Notes: generated by a model from the letters alone, not told the origin. Counted from the stretch's first letter, positions 49,962 to 59,391 are shown. The stretch is 64,000 nucleotides of DNA from Collinsella aerofaciens (GCF_028207065.1 NZ_JAQLFP010000003.1:3860-67859); one strand, 5' to 3'. Made by a program: numbers and translations.

Positions 49962-51641
49962 ATGGCGGAGTTTATCTACCAGATGTATCAGGCTCGTAAG
50001 GCCCATGGCGACAAGGTGATTCTTGACGACGTGACCCTGAGCTTCTACCCCGGTGCCAAGATCGGTGTCGTGGGTCCTAACGGCATGGGTAAGTCGACCC
50101 TGCTCAAGATCATGGCTGGCATCGAGGAGGTCTCCAACGGCGATGCCAGGCTCACCCCCGGCTACACCGTGGGCATCCTGCAGCAGGAGCCGCCGCTCGA
50201 CGACGACAAGACCGTCATCGAGAACGTGCGCATGGCATTTGGCGGCATGATCGCCAAGGTCGATCGCTTCAACAAGATCGGCGAGGAGATGTGCGACCCG
50301 GACTGTGACATGGACGCCCTCATGGCCGAGATGGGAAAGCTCCAGGACGAGATTGATACCGCCGACGGCTGGGATATCGATTCCAAGCTCGGCCAGGCCA
50401 TGGACGCCCTGCAGCTGCCCGATTCCGACATGCCGGTCAACGTGCTTTCCGGCGGCGAGCGCCGTCGCGTGGCCCTGTGCAAGCTGCTGCTCGAGGCTCC
50501 CGACCTGCTGCTGCTCGACGAGCCCACGAACCACCTGGACGCCGAGTCGATCCTGTGGCTCGAGCACTTCCTGCACAACTACCAGGGCGCGGTGCTTGCC
50601 GTCACACACGATCGCTACTTCCTGGATAACGTTGCCGAGTGGATCTGCGAGGTCGACCGCGGTCACCTTTATCCCTACAAGGGCAACTACTCCACGTATC
50701 TGGAGACCAAGGCCGCCCGTATCGAGGCGCAGGGCAACCGCGACGCCAAGCTCGCCAAGCGCATGGAGGCCGAGCTCGAGTGGGTACGCAGCTCACCCAA
50801 GGCCCGTCAGGCCAAGAACAAGGCCCGCCTGGCTCGCTACGAGGAGATGGAGGCCGAGGCCCGCGCAAGCCAGAAGCTCGACTGGACCGACATCCGTATC
50901 CCTGTGGGCCCGCGTCTGGGCAACAAGGTGCTCGAGGCCCATCATCTGCACAAGGAGTTCGATGGCCGCGTGCTCATCGATGACCTTTCGTTCACCCTGC
51001 CGCGCAACGGCATCGTGGGCGTTATCGGCCCCAACGGCGTGGGCAAGACTACGCTCTTCAAGACCATCGTGGGCCTGGAGCCGCTGACTTCGGGCGAGCT
51101 CGAGGTGGGCGAGACCGTCAAGATTTCTTACGTCGACCAGAACCGTTCTGGCATCGACCCCGACAAGAACCTGTGGGAGGTCGTCTCGGACGGCCTGGAC
51201 CACATGATGGTCGGCGAGACCGAGGTTCCGAGCCGCGCTTATGTGGCGAGCTTTGGCTTTAAGGGCCAGGACCAGCAGAAGCGCGCTGGCGTACTCTCCG
51301 GTGGCGAGCGCAACCGTCTGAACCTGGCGCTCACGCTCAAGCAGGGCGGCAACCTGCTGCTCCTCGACGAGCCCACGAACGATCTCGACGTCGAGACGCT
51401 GTCCTCACTCGAGGCGGCGCTGCTCGAGTTCCCGGGCTGCTCGGTGGTTATTAGCCACGACCGTATGTTCCTGGACCGCGTCGCCACGCACATTCTGGCG
51501 TGGGAGGGCACCGACGAGAATCCGGGCAACTGGTATTGGTTCGAGGGCAACTTCGAGGCCTATCAGGCCAACCGCATCGAGCGCCTGGGCGAGGACGCAG
51601 CCCAGCCGCATCGTATTCACCGCAAGCTGACGCGTGACTAG
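49962..51641 (+). CDS. ettA: Energy-dependent translational throttle protein EttA
   Basis: A 559-residue ABC-F protein with two ATPase domains and no membrane part, binding the ribosomal E site. Domain 1 has GPNGMGKST, LSGGERRRVALC and LLLLDEPTNHLD. Domain 2 has GPNGVGKTT, LSGGERNRLNLAL and LLLLDEPTNDLD. The linker with RSSPKARQAKNKARLARYEE and the arm in domain 1 fit EttA rather than antibiotic-resistance ABC-F types. It is followed by a family I structured element. Confidence 0.95.
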   Translation: MAEFIYQMYQARKAHGDKVILDDVTLSFYPGAKIGVVGPNGMGKSTLLKIMAGIEEVSNGDARLTPGYTVGILQQEPPLDDDKTVIENVRMAFGGMIAKVDRFNKIGEEMCDPDCDMDALMAEMGKLQDEIDTADGWDIDSKLGQAMDALQLPDSDMPVNVLSGGERRRVALCKLLLEAPDLLLLDEPTNHLDAESILWLEHFLHNYQGAVLAVTHDRYFLDNVAEWICEVDRGHLYPYKGNYSTYLETKAARIEAQGNRDAKLAKRMEAELEWVRSSPKARQAKNKARLARYEEMEAEARASQKLDWTDIRIPVGPRLGNKVLEAHHLHKEFDGRVLIDDLSFTLPRNGIVGVIGPNGVGKTTLFKTIVGLEPLTSGELEVGETVKISYVDQNRSGIDPDKNLWEVVSDGLDHMMVGETEVPSRAYVASFGFKGQDQQKRAGVLSGGERNRLNLALTLKQGGNLLLLDEPTNDLDVETLSSLEAALLEFPGCSVVISHDRMFLDRVATHILAWEGTDENPGNWYWFEGNFEAYQANRIERLGEDAAQPHRIHRKLTRD

Positions 51642-51645
51642 TTTT

Positions 51646-51784
51646 GTTACGCGGTTTTTCCAAACCGCGTAACGAGTTGACGCTGCAAACGCCCCTAGGC
51701 GGCAATCTGACGTTCAATCGTCGGTCGCGTACCAAAGTACGCTTCCCTCCTCTTTCACGTCACCTTGCTCGCTTAGGGGCGTTT
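51646..51784 (+). repeat. Structured intergenic element, family I copy B
   Basis: A perfect 12-base terminator stem (51646-51657 with 51662-51673, core ACGCGGTTT) is followed by the linker GTTGACGCTGC. A long hairpin comes next: 51687-51701 pairs with 51770-51784, 51702-51705 with 51765-51768, a TC/CC internal loop, 51708-51713 with 51757-51762, and a GCGTAC/GTACGC tip. The internal-loop strands TCAATCGTCGGTC and TTCCCTCCTCTTTC are identical to those in copy A at 500-641. Confidence 0.75.
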
Positions 51785-51854
51785 TCGCTGACTTTTGCTC
51801 AACCTGAGAGAATAAAAATGCGGTGAACGTTTTTGTGACGTTCGCCGCGTTTTG

Positions 51855-53156
51855 CTATTCGTTGGATTCTTCAACCTTGTCGATGGTCCAGGTGGCTCCG
51901 AGGCCTCCGGTGGTGTTGCGGCGGATGCGCACGGCAACCTCGCGACGCTCGCCGGCCTGCGTGTAGCGCAGGGGGAAGCTTGCGCGGTTTCGCGCGGCCT
52001 CGATGGTGCCGCGTTCGCGGGCGATCCAGTAGTACTCGCCGACGATGCCGAGCGTGTCGGCGCCGTAGGGGAGATAGGTCGACAACTGGTGCAGAAGCGG
52101 GCCGGGGCAGAAGACCTCGGTTGCGAAATCGACGGGGAAGTCCTCGGGGATGGTCGGTGCTGCGGGTGCGGGGGTTGGGGCCGCTGCGGGTGCCGAAGCC
52201 GGTGCGGATGCAGGTATTTGGTCGCAAGCAGCGGCGGGCATGGATTCGATGACGGGTGCGGGCTCCGGCGTTACTTCCGGCTTGATCTCGGAATCTGCGG
52301 GCTTCACGGTGACGGGCGCGTCTGCAACTGCGGTTTCAACCTCAACCTGCGTCGCGTTCTCATTCTCGACGCTCGACTTTACCTCGATGGGTGTGGATGC
52401 CATGGTGGTGATGCCGGCGTTTGCGTTCTCGGGGTCATAGACGACCGTGAGTGAGATGGCGGGCTGCGGTGTCTCGGGCTCCGGCGCCGACTCGGTAGCG
52501 TCTTGATCGGCGGGCTCGTCAGACTGATTGCCCTGGGCCTCGTCGCCAAAGACATCGCTGTTTTGGAACGCAGGCGTCTCGGGTTGGCCGGCGGTTTCTT
52601 CGGTTGTCGACTTGGGGGTCTCGTTGAGCTCCGCAGCGGCTTCCTGCTCTGACATGGCTTTGGGATCGGTCGTGGCGGCGATTTCGGTTTCGGCTTCTGC
52701 TGTTACCTCAATAGCGACTTCGATCTCTGTCTCGGGCTCGGGTTCCGGAGCGACTTCGGCCACGGGCTCGGGATGCTTAACGTGCTTGGGACGTACGGCC
52801 TTGAGGTCCTTCTCGCCGCGCTTTTTCTTTTTGTAGGACTGCTTGGCGCCCTTGGCTGCCTTGGGCTTGTCCTCGCCTTTGGCAAGGGCGGTATCCCAGG
52901 CCTCGTTGGCGATGACGGTGGCATACAGGCGACCGCCCTTAAAGACGGTCAGCTTAATGCAGTCGTCGAGTTCCTCGAGCAACTCGCGCGTGGACTCGAA
53001 GCCCAGGTCATAAGCGGCCATGTCGCCGGCGGCGAGCGCCTCCTCGACCTGCGTCATAAACGTTTGCTTACCGCACCCAATCGCGTCGCGCAGCAGGCGA
53101 TACAGATAGATGTGGTTGCCCAGCGATAGCGTGGGCTTAACTATTGTCTTGCTCAT
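51855..53156 (-). CDS. Unknown protein with acidic low-complexity centre
   Basis: A 433-residue protein in three parts. Residues 1 to about 95 are a compact, mixed helical region (GNHIYLYRLLRDAIGCGKQT, LEELDDCIKLTVFKGGRLYA). A lysine-rich patch (QSYKKKKRGEK) follows, then about 220 residues rich in Glu, Pro, Ala and Thr that look disordered. The C-terminal 90 residues (PEDFPVDFATEVFCPGPLLH to WTIDKVEE) look folded again. No signal peptide. I do not recognise the family; the ends suggest nucleic acid or protein binding joined by a flexible spacer. ATG 53156 is followed directly by a lysine-containing start. Confidence 0.7.
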   Translation of the reverse strand: MSKTIVKPTLSLGNHIYLYRLLRDAIGCGKQTFMTQVEEALAAGDMAAYDLGFESTRELLEELDDCIKLTVFKGGRLYATVIANEAWDTALAKGEDKPKAAKGAKQSYKKKKRGEKDLKAVRPKHVKHPEPVAEVAPEPEPETEIEVAIEVTAEAETEIAATTDPKAMSEQEAAAELNETPKSTTEETAGQPETPAFQNSDVFGDEAQGNQSDEPADQDATESAPEPETPQPAISLTVVYDPENANAGITTMASTPIEVKSSVENENATQVEVETAVADAPVTVKPADSEIKPEVTPEPAPVIESMPAAACDQIPASAPASAPAAAPTPAPAAPTIPEDFPVDFATEVFCPGPLLHQLSTYLPYGADTLGIVGEYYWIARERGTIEAARNRASFPLRYTQAGERREVAVRIRRNTTGGLGATWTIDKVEESNE

Positions 53157-53226
53157 GGCAAATCTCCTCTTTACACACCAAAGCATCTTACCATCGCACA
53201 GGGCTTGCCATCTCGTCGCCCAAGGC

Positions 53227-53261
53227 AAACGGGCGCGAACCGCTATCGATTCGCGCCCGTT
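53227..53261 (-). terminator. Terminator of the Ser/Thr-tailed membrane protein gene
   Basis: ACGGGCGCGAA pairs with TTCGCGCCCGT around an 11-base loop. On the minus strand it is followed by TTTGCCTTG, beyond the stop at 53292. Confidence 0.7.
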
Positions 53262-53291
53262 GTACAGGTTGCCTATCTGGGGATGCAGTGC

Positions 53292-54242
53292 CTAGTTGCC
53301 CGATGTCGTGCCTTGGCTTGAACTGTCAGATGTCATGCCCGATGTGGTGCCACTCGAATTGCTGTTGCTGCTGTTTGCTGTGCCCGTTCCCGACGTGGTG
53401 TCGCTCGTCTGGTCGCCCGTGCTCGGTTGAGAGCCGTCAGTCGTTTGGCTTGAGTCGGTCGTGCCGGATTGCGTACCGCTGTTGGCCGTAGAGGAATCGG
53501 TGCCCTGCGATTGGTTTTGGGTGTTCGAGGACGAATTGGCAGAGGCAGAACTGTCTTGCGTGTCGTCCGTCTGTGCCTGCTGATCCTGCGACTGGGTGTT
53601 GCCATTTGCATCGCTCTCGGTCGTGCGCGACGACAGGATTGGCTCGGGACGCTCGCCCAGACCCTCACCGGCAGTGGTGATAAGGATGGCGCCGGCGCAG
53701 GCGATGACCGCGACGATGGCGATGGCGATCGAGAAGACGATGACCTTCTTTTGCGTCTGGCTGCGCTCTGCTGCCGCCTTGGCGCGCAGGCTGTCGGGGG
53801 CGACGCGCGCCGTGGTCGCGCGCCCCGCAATTTGGCGCATCTCCTGCGTAGTTGCGGCGCCACCTAGGTGCTCCTCGACATCGGGTTCAACGGGCTCGTA
53901 GGCGCCGGCAGGGTAGTCGACAGCGGCATGCGTGCCCTTGATTGCTTCGGCGCTGGCAGAGATAAAGTGGCGGTAGACCTGCGAGGACACAACGGTGATG
54001 ACCGAGCTCACGGCGGCGCCAATTACTGAACCAGCGATACCAATCTTGGAGGCAAGCGCGACGCTCGTGGCGGCAGCTGCGGCGCCGGCGATGATTTGGG
54101 GAATGGAGATATCGTCGAACAGGCCCTTTTTGGGCGCGATAGCCATGGTCTGTCCGATGGAATGGTTCTCGTGCACGCCGTTGTTGAGCGATGCCGGCGT
54201 CATGACGCGCGTGCGCGGCGCGTCGGTGTACTTGGTTGTCAT
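53292..54242 (-). CDS. Membrane protein with long Ser/Thr/Gln tail
   Basis: A 316-residue protein. Two glycine/alanine-rich hydrophobic stretches lie near residues 48-85 (IPQIIAGAAAAATSVALASK and GSVIGAAVSSVITVV), and a third strong helix lies near 165-190 (VIVFSIAIAIVAVIACAGAI). The last 110 residues are almost only S, T, Q, G, N and D and probably protrude outside as a flexible tail. No sortase motif is seen. Family unknown. Confidence 0.7.
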   Translation of the reverse strand: MTTKYTDAPRTRVMTPASLNNGVHENHSIGQTMAIAPKKGLFDDISIPQIIAGAAAAATSVALASKIGIAGSVIGAAVSSVITVVSSQVYRHFISASAEAIKGTHAAVDYPAGAYEPVEPDVEEHLGGAATTQEMRQIAGRATTARVAPDSLRAKAAAERSQTQKKVIVFSIAIAIVAVIACAGAILITTAGEGLGERPEPILSSRTTESDANGNTQSQDQQAQTDDTQDSSASANSSSNTQNQSQGTDSSTANSGTQSGTTDSSQTTDGSQPSTGDQTSDTTSGTGTANSSNSNSSGTTSGMTSDSSSQGTTSGN

Positions 54243-54490
54243 ACGGGGTCCTCCCGGTTCGTTTAGTGCTGCGACAGGTTGTTCAGCCCTCAGGGTACCC
54301 AGTCGGTGTGAACCGGAGATGGATTCGCCCGCAACACCATCAACTCACCAAAGCGCGAAACTTCTTCTCAGGCTGATCGAATGAAGACGGGGCGAATCGT
54401 TCGGATGTCGAAAGGAAGGTTGACCGGATTTGAAATCCCGTGGAATAATCGGGCTCGCGGCGCTGTTGCTTGCGCCGGGTAGGGAGCGTC

Positions 54491-55327
54491 ATGAAAATCC
54501 TTAAGCGGATCAACAACAATACGGTTATCTGCGTAAACGCCAAGGGCCGTGAACTCGTGGCAATTGGCCGCGGTATCGGGTTTCCCAATGGCCCCGATGA
54601 GGTCACACTCGATAAGATCGAGCGAACCTTCTACGGTGTCGACTCGCGCTACCTAGCGCTGCTCGACGAGATCGATCCTCAGGTGATGGAGTTCTCCGCC
54701 CAGATTGCCGATATCGCTCGCTCCAACATCTCGCGCGAGCTCTCGGCAAACCTTCCCTTTACCATGGCTGACCATATCGCCTTTGCCATCAAACGCTGCC
54801 GCGAGCATATGTTTGTGCAGATGCCGCTCTCCTATGATGTGCAGCAGATGTACCCCATTGAGTACAAGATCGCCAAGTTCGCGATCGAGGGCATCAATCG
54901 CGGCTTCAACGTCAAGATGCCGCGGGGGGAGGCGAGCGGTATCGCACTCTGTATCGTCAACAGCGTGGTCGCCTCGTCTTCAAAGGCCAAATCCAATACG
55001 GTGCGTAAGGACGAGGTGATGCTCGAGAGCTTCACCAAGATTATCGAATCCGAGCTGGGAGTTTGCGTGGACCGCGACGGCTTTGACTTTTGCCGTTATG
55101 CCACGCACGTGCGCTACCTGTTAGAACGCGTGCAGACAGGAGAGCCCCTTAACACGGAGAACGGCGCGCTTTACGGACCGCTCTGCGAGCAGCATCCCGA
55201 CGTGGCCGTGTGCGTCGACCGCATGGCCGCGCTTATCGAAGAGCGCTTTGACGCCGGGCTCGCCGATGAAGAGAAGGTCTACCTGATGCTCCACGTCAAT
55301 CGCGTCTGCGCGGGATCTAGGTCCTAA
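54491..55327 (+). CDS. BglG/LicT-family transcriptional antiterminator
   Basis: A 278-residue antiterminator. The RNA-binding CAT domain (1 to about 55) starts MKILKRINNNTVICVNAKGR. PRD1 has DHIAFAIKR, and PRD2 has ATHVRYLLERV and LMLHVNRV with the regulatory histidines. PTS-dependent phosphorylation of the PRDs sets its activity. The leader ahead of the downstream EIIBC gene holds a strong terminator, the expected target. ATG 54491 follows AGGGAG. Confidence 0.93.
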   Translation: MKILKRINNNTVICVNAKGRELVAIGRGIGFPNGPDEVTLDKIERTFYGVDSRYLALLDEIDPQVMEFSAQIADIARSNISRELSANLPFTMADHIAFAIKRCREHMFVQMPLSYDVQQMYPIEYKIAKFAIEGINRGFNVKMPRGEASGIALCIVNSVVASSSKAKSNTVRKDEVMLESFTKIIESELGVCVDRDGFDFCRYATHVRYLLERVQTGEPLNTENGALYGPLCEQHPDVAVCVDRMAALIEERFDAGLADEEKVYLMLHVNRVCAGSRS

Positions 55328-55424
55328 TCGACCGCTCGCCGCTGAAGTTTGACCGTTGGCCGGTTTCGACTTTCGTAAAAGCAACTGTTGGATGTAGTTT
55401 CATAGTCACATAAGGTGTTATTCG

Positions 55425-55490
55425 AGAAGAGCCTCGAAGCATGACGTAGACAGTTCCCTGTCCGCTTTGTGCTTTGGGGCTCTTCTGTTT
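55425..55490 (+). terminator. Leader terminator ahead of the PTS gene
   Basis: GAAGAGCCTCGAAGCA pairs with TGCTTTGGGGCTCTTC (16 pairs, two wobbles), followed by TGTTTTTGTCTTCTTCTT. It lies 268-base deep between licT and the EIIBC start, so it is the likely site of LicT-controlled antitermination. I could not identify a convincing RAT sequence just upstream. Confidence 0.75.
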
Positions 55491-55594
55491 TTGTCTTCTT
55501 CTTGCTTTTCTCGATTTGCCTCGTGTCAGGCCTGCCGTAATCGGTTCTTCGCGTGTGCGCAAACGGGAAGACAGAAAAGCAAGGGAGTTCAGCT

Positions 55595-57019
55595 ATGACT
55601 GACAATAAGAAAATCGCCGCGGACGTGCTCGAGGCCGTCGGTGGCAAGGAGAACGTGACGTTTGTTGCGCACTGTATGACGCGCCTGCGTTTTAACCTCA
55701 AAGATATCGATGCCCCCGATATCAAAGAAGTGAAGAAGATTGGCGGTGTGTTGGGTGCTCAAATCTCCGGAGGGCAGTTCCAGGTAATCGTGGGCCAAAA
55801 CGTGCCCAAGGTTTATGACGAGCTCTGCAAGATCGGCGGCTTTGCCAAGCAGGACGCCATCGACGAGAACCTTGATGCTCCTAAGCAGAAGCTCACACCT
55901 AAGGTTATTGGCAATAACATCCTCAACTACCTGTCAAGCTCCATGGTGCCTATGATCCCCGTCCTAATGTGTGCTGGCCTGTTCAAGACCGTAGCGGTGG
56001 TGCTGGGACCTACGATGGCGGGCGTGCTGTCCGACACAAGCGACCTTTATGTTCTGATGAACATGGTTTATGACGCAGCGTTCTATTTTATCCCCATCTA
56101 CCTTGGCTATAATGCGGCTAAGAACATTGGCGTAACGCCTGTCCTCGGTGCCTTTATGGGCGGCATTCTTATCGACCCGACCATGATTCAGCTTGCGACC
56201 GATGGAGCTCAGTTCTCCGTTTATGGCATTCCCTGCGTCGCCGCAAACTACACAAAGACGGTCCTTCCCATTCTTCTGTCCGTGTGGGCGATGAGTTATA
56301 TCGAGCGCTTCTTCCGCAAATATGTGCCAGATACCCTTTCAACGGTTTTCGCGCCTTTCCTTACCATGGTCGTCGCTGTTCCTGTGTCTCTCTGCGCTCT
56401 CGCCCCTGTTGGTTCATGGGCCGGTAATGCCCTCGCCGCCGGTTTTGAGTTCCTTGGTACTTCCGGTGGTATCGCCGCCATCCTCGGAGGAGGTATTCTG
56501 GCGGGTCTTTGGTGCCCAATGATTATTACCGGCATGCATGTGGCGGTTGCGATGATTGCCATCGCTAACTATATGACTGTGGGAACCGACAGCTTTGTTT
56601 TGGTTGCGACGGGCGTTAGCCTTTGGGCGACCTTCGGCTGCGAGGTGGCGACTTGGCTCAAGCTGTGCGATAAAGACGAGAAGAGCATGGCATTCGGCTA
56701 TTTGGTTGCAAACATTGTCGGAGGCGTCGGCGAGCCTTTCATCTACGGCATGATGCTGCGCTATCGCCGCGTGTTTGTCTGGAAGATTATCGGATCCTTT
56801 GTTGCCGGTGCGCTTGCAATCGCTCTCGGAGCCACGGTTTATACTGCCGGCGCGGCATCTAACTTCTTGGAGTTCCTCGCGTTTGCGGGCGGCGGGACCC
56901 AGAATCTCATCAACTTTGGAATCGCTGCTGGTGCAGGCTTCCTTGTGAGCGCCTTGGGCACGTATTTCCTGGGCTTTACGGCGGATGAGCTCGAGAATGG
57001 TCCCGTTTCCGAGCGTTAA
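55595..57019 (+). CDS. PTS beta-glucoside-type EIIBC permease
   Basis: A 474-residue sugar permease. The EIIB domain (1 to about 85) has the phosphorylated cysteine C27 in FVAHCMTRLRF, and VGAQISGGQFQVIVG-type sequence follows. The EIIC domain (about 105-460) has some ten membrane helices and the GGVGEPFIYG loop. No EIIA is fused, so an external one is needed. ATG 55595 follows AAGGGAG. It belongs to the Glc/beta-glucoside family and is preceded by a cognate antiterminator gene. Confidence 0.92.
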   Translation: MTDNKKIAADVLEAVGGKENVTFVAHCMTRLRFNLKDIDAPDIKEVKKIGGVLGAQISGGQFQVIVGQNVPKVYDELCKIGGFAKQDAIDENLDAPKQKLTPKVIGNNILNYLSSSMVPMIPVLMCAGLFKTVAVVLGPTMAGVLSDTSDLYVLMNMVYDAAFYFIPIYLGYNAAKNIGVTPVLGAFMGGILIDPTMIQLATDGAQFSVYGIPCVAANYTKTVLPILLSVWAMSYIERFFRKYVPDTLSTVFAPFLTMVVAVPVSLCALAPVGSWAGNALAAGFEFLGTSGGIAAILGGGILAGLWCPMIITGMHVAVAMIAIANYMTVGTDSFVLVATGVSLWATFGCEVATWLKLCDKDEKSMAFGYLVANIVGGVGEPFIYGMMLRYRRVFVWKIIGSFVAGALAIALGATVYTAGAASNFLEFLAFAGGGTQNLINFGIAAGAGFLVSALGTYFLGFTADELENGPVSER

Positions 57020-57053
57020 GTTTTCTACGGCCTGCGTGTGGCAGGACGCATTG

Positions 57054-57083
57054 GAAGGGCGTCCATGACGCCCTTCTCTTTTT
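57054..57083 (+). terminator. Terminator of the PTS gene
   Basis: GAAGGGCGTC (57054-57063) and GACGCCCTTC (57067-57076) are perfect inverted repeats around CAT, followed by TCTTTTTG. Confidence 0.88.
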
Positions 57084-57137
57084 GTATTTCTATTTCCGAT
57101 GTTTGGGCGGCGTGTGCCGCGAAGAGTTGGAGTTGGA

Positions 57138-58349
57138 ATGAACATAGAGTTTGGAATCTCGAAGATTGACGTAACACCCCAGTCTCCTTGCCGCATGGGC
57201 GGCTACAACAGAAAAGGTGCCTGGACGGATGTTCTTGATCCTATTGAGGTCAACGCTAGCGCTGTCTGTGTTGATCTTGTCCCGTTTATTCTTATCGAGC
57301 TCGATTCAATAATGGTGTCGAAAGATTTTTCCCTTTCGGTCAAGAACGCCGTATCGTCAAAAACGGGCATCGATTCGAGCAATATCGTCGTCGCATGCAT
57401 TCATACCCATTCTGCACCATGCTATTTTAAGCTTGCCTACGAGGACACGTTACCTGAAACCGAATTGACGAGTGATTTGATTGGCTTGGCTACCGAGGCG
57501 GCGGTATCTGCATGGGCGTCCAGGTCGAAGGCGACCGTATCGATGGAGATGTTAGGCATCGAGGGACTGTACGGGAATCGAAATGTTCAGGGCGGTCCGG
57601 CCGATAAACAGGTAAGTATTTTCTCGTTTGAGGACGCTCAAGGCGGTCGCCCAATTGGAAAAATGCTGTTCATGTCCGCTCATCCTACCATCCTTAATGG
57701 GAAAAGCGCCGTCCTCTCTGCTGATTTGATTGGGCATGTCAGGCAGCGTTTGGAGAGGAAATATGGCTGTCCTGTACTTTGCGTCAACGGAACGTGCGGG
57801 GATGTGTCGACGCGTTTCTATCGGCAAGGGGAGGGAGTTGCCGAACTCGAGCGTACGGCTAACGAACTTTGCGCTCAAATTGAATCCAAGCGTGAGCGCG
57901 CGGCACTCAGAGTTGATACTCCGCGTTGGGGCTCTATCAGCATGAAGAGTGTCTACGATGCAAAAACAGATCCGGATTGGATCGAGATGACCAATCGGAT
58001 AGAGGCTATGGATGCGAGCCCGATGCGAGACTTTCTCCTTAAGCGGCAACAGCTTAAGCTCTCGATGGGGAAAATCGAGCTTGAGCTTCCGAGCCAGTTT
58101 GCGGTAATTGGTAACTGCATTTTTATCACGATGCCATGCGATACGTGTAGCACATTAGGCTTGGATTTTAAGAGGGCGTTTAGCCAATACAACGTCTTTG
58201 TTATCGGCTATGCGAACACGTACTGCAACTACCTTGTGCCTCAGGAAGACTACGGCAAGTATTTTGAAACCTACAACTCGCGAACGCCGCGCGGGGTTGC
58301 CGAGGCGTTCGTTGCGCGAATCATTCAGGCGGTCGGTGCCGCGCTATAG
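57138..58349 (+). CDS. Neutral/alkaline ceramidase-like hydrolase
   Basis: A 403-residue protein similar to the N-terminal domain of neutral non-lysosomal ceramidases. Zinc-ligand motifs are CIHTHSAPC (residues near 93) and SAHPTILNG. The start FGISKIDVTPQSPCRMGGY is typical, and VNGTCGDVSTRF follows. There is no signal peptide and no C-terminal Ig-like domain, so it is a short, cytoplasmic variant. Relatives split amide bonds of ceramides, but short bacterial members may act on other N-acyl compounds. ATG 57138 follows GGAGTTGGA. Confidence 0.82.
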   Translation: MNIEFGISKIDVTPQSPCRMGGYNRKGAWTDVLDPIEVNASAVCVDLVPFILIELDSIMVSKDFSLSVKNAVSSKTGIDSSNIVVACIHTHSAPCYFKLAYEDTLPETELTSDLIGLATEAAVSAWASRSKATVSMEMLGIEGLYGNRNVQGGPADKQVSIFSFEDAQGGRPIGKMLFMSAHPTILNGKSAVLSADLIGHVRQRLERKYGCPVLCVNGTCGDVSTRFYRQGEGVAELERTANELCAQIESKRERAALRVDTPRWGSISMKSVYDAKTDPDWIEMTNRIEAMDASPMRDFLLKRQQLKLSMGKIELELPSQFAVIGNCIFITMPCDTCSTLGLDFKRAFSQYNVFVIGYANTYCNYLVPQEDYGKYFETYNSRTPRGVAEAFVARIIQAVGAAL

Positions 58350-58407
58350 CAGGCGCTATAGACCATCGTGGTAGATGAACCGGTCAGGATTATACGGAGC
58401 ATGTATT

Positions 58408-59316
58408 GTGTCAATCATTGAACCTCTCATCCAACAAGTCCTTATCATGTTTTTGCTCATGGGAATGGGCTACGCTCTAAACCGCTTGGGCATATTGAGC
58501 GAGCAGGCTGCAATAGAATTCGGAAAGTTGCTCATCAACCTTGTGATTCCCGCAATCATTCTCAAATCATTTTGGATTGAGTATTCGTTTCAGAGGATGT
58601 ATGAGTTGGGAATGACCTTAATGCTGTCGGCGGCGATGTTGTTGCTCGCTTGCGTTGTTGCCCGCCTGTTGTTCAGGGGCCGTCCCATCGACATTTTTGC
58701 TGCGGCATTCTCGAATGCTGGATTTGTGGGAATACCCCTTGTTGAAGCGGCGCTTGGAAAAGATGCCGTGTTTTTCATCACGTGCATGATCGCTCTTCTC
58801 AATGCCATGCAATGGACATACGGGCAGTATCTGCTGTCGGGGTCTAAAAAATGTATGAGTCCTAAAGCGATCCTGACAAGTCCAATGGTCATGGCTTTAT
58901 TGGGCGGTTTCTTGATTTTTATCCTTCGTGTCCCAACGGTCCCTCTGGCACAGTCAGTGCTTTCGTATATCTCGGGGCTCAACACTCCGCTAGCAATGAT
59001 GACTCTCGGTATCTATCTTGCCCAGTCTGATTTGATGGCGCTCCTGAGGGCGAAAAGCTTGTTTGCCGTCTCATCGGTCAGGCTGCTTGTCATTCCGATT
59101 CTTTCGCTCCTGTTCCTATGTCTCTTTCCATGTGATAGGTCAATTAAGATGGCGCTGCTGATTGCGGCTGCGACCCCCACCGGCGCGAATGTAGCTATCT
59201 TTGCCCAGCAGCATAATAAGGACTATCGATATGCATGTGGAACAGTCTGTGTTACCACCCTTCTGTCTATGTTCACTATGCCAGCGATAGTGTCCTTGTC
59301 TCAGCTAGTGTTCTAG
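58408..59316 (+). CDS. AEC-family (auxin efflux carrier-like) transporter
   Basis: A 302-residue membrane carrier with about ten helices in two five-helix halves. FLLMGMGYALNRLGIL, LINLVIPAIILKSFW, FSNAGFVGIPLVEAALG and ATPTGANVAIFAQQ are family landmarks. AEC proteins in bacteria carry malate, lactate or other carboxylates. GTG 58408 follows GGAG; an ATG at 58375 is also in frame. It probably shares a transcript with the ceramidase-like gene. Confidence 0.88.
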   Translation: MSIIEPLIQQVLIMFLLMGMGYALNRLGILSEQAAIEFGKLLINLVIPAIILKSFWIEYSFQRMYELGMTLMLSAAMLLLACVVARLLFRGRPIDIFAAAFSNAGFVGIPLVEAALGKDAVFFITCMIALLNAMQWTYGQYLLSGSKKCMSPKAILTSPMVMALLGGFLIFILRVPTVPLAQSVLSYISGLNTPLAMMTLGIYLAQSDLMALLRAKSLFAVSSVRLLVIPILSLLFLCLFPCDRSIKMALLIAAATPTGANVAIFAQQHNKDYRYACGTVCVTTLLSMFTMPAIVSLSQLVF

Positions 59317-59352
59317 GCGCTATGCCACGCACCTGCGGATGAACGCTTCGTG

Positions 59353-59391
59353 GCGGTCGATTATGGCCGGGCCCAACAATCCGGACCGCCG
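59353..59391. repeat. Hairpin after the AEC gene
   Basis: GGCGGTC pairs with GACCGCC, with CCGG/CCGG inside, in the 180-base gap after the carrier gene. There is no T-run, so termination is uncertain. Confidence 0.4.

Noticed and set aside
55328..55424. RAT antiterminator sequence for LicT
   Set aside because: A strong terminator is present, but no segment matches the RAT consensus well enough to list.
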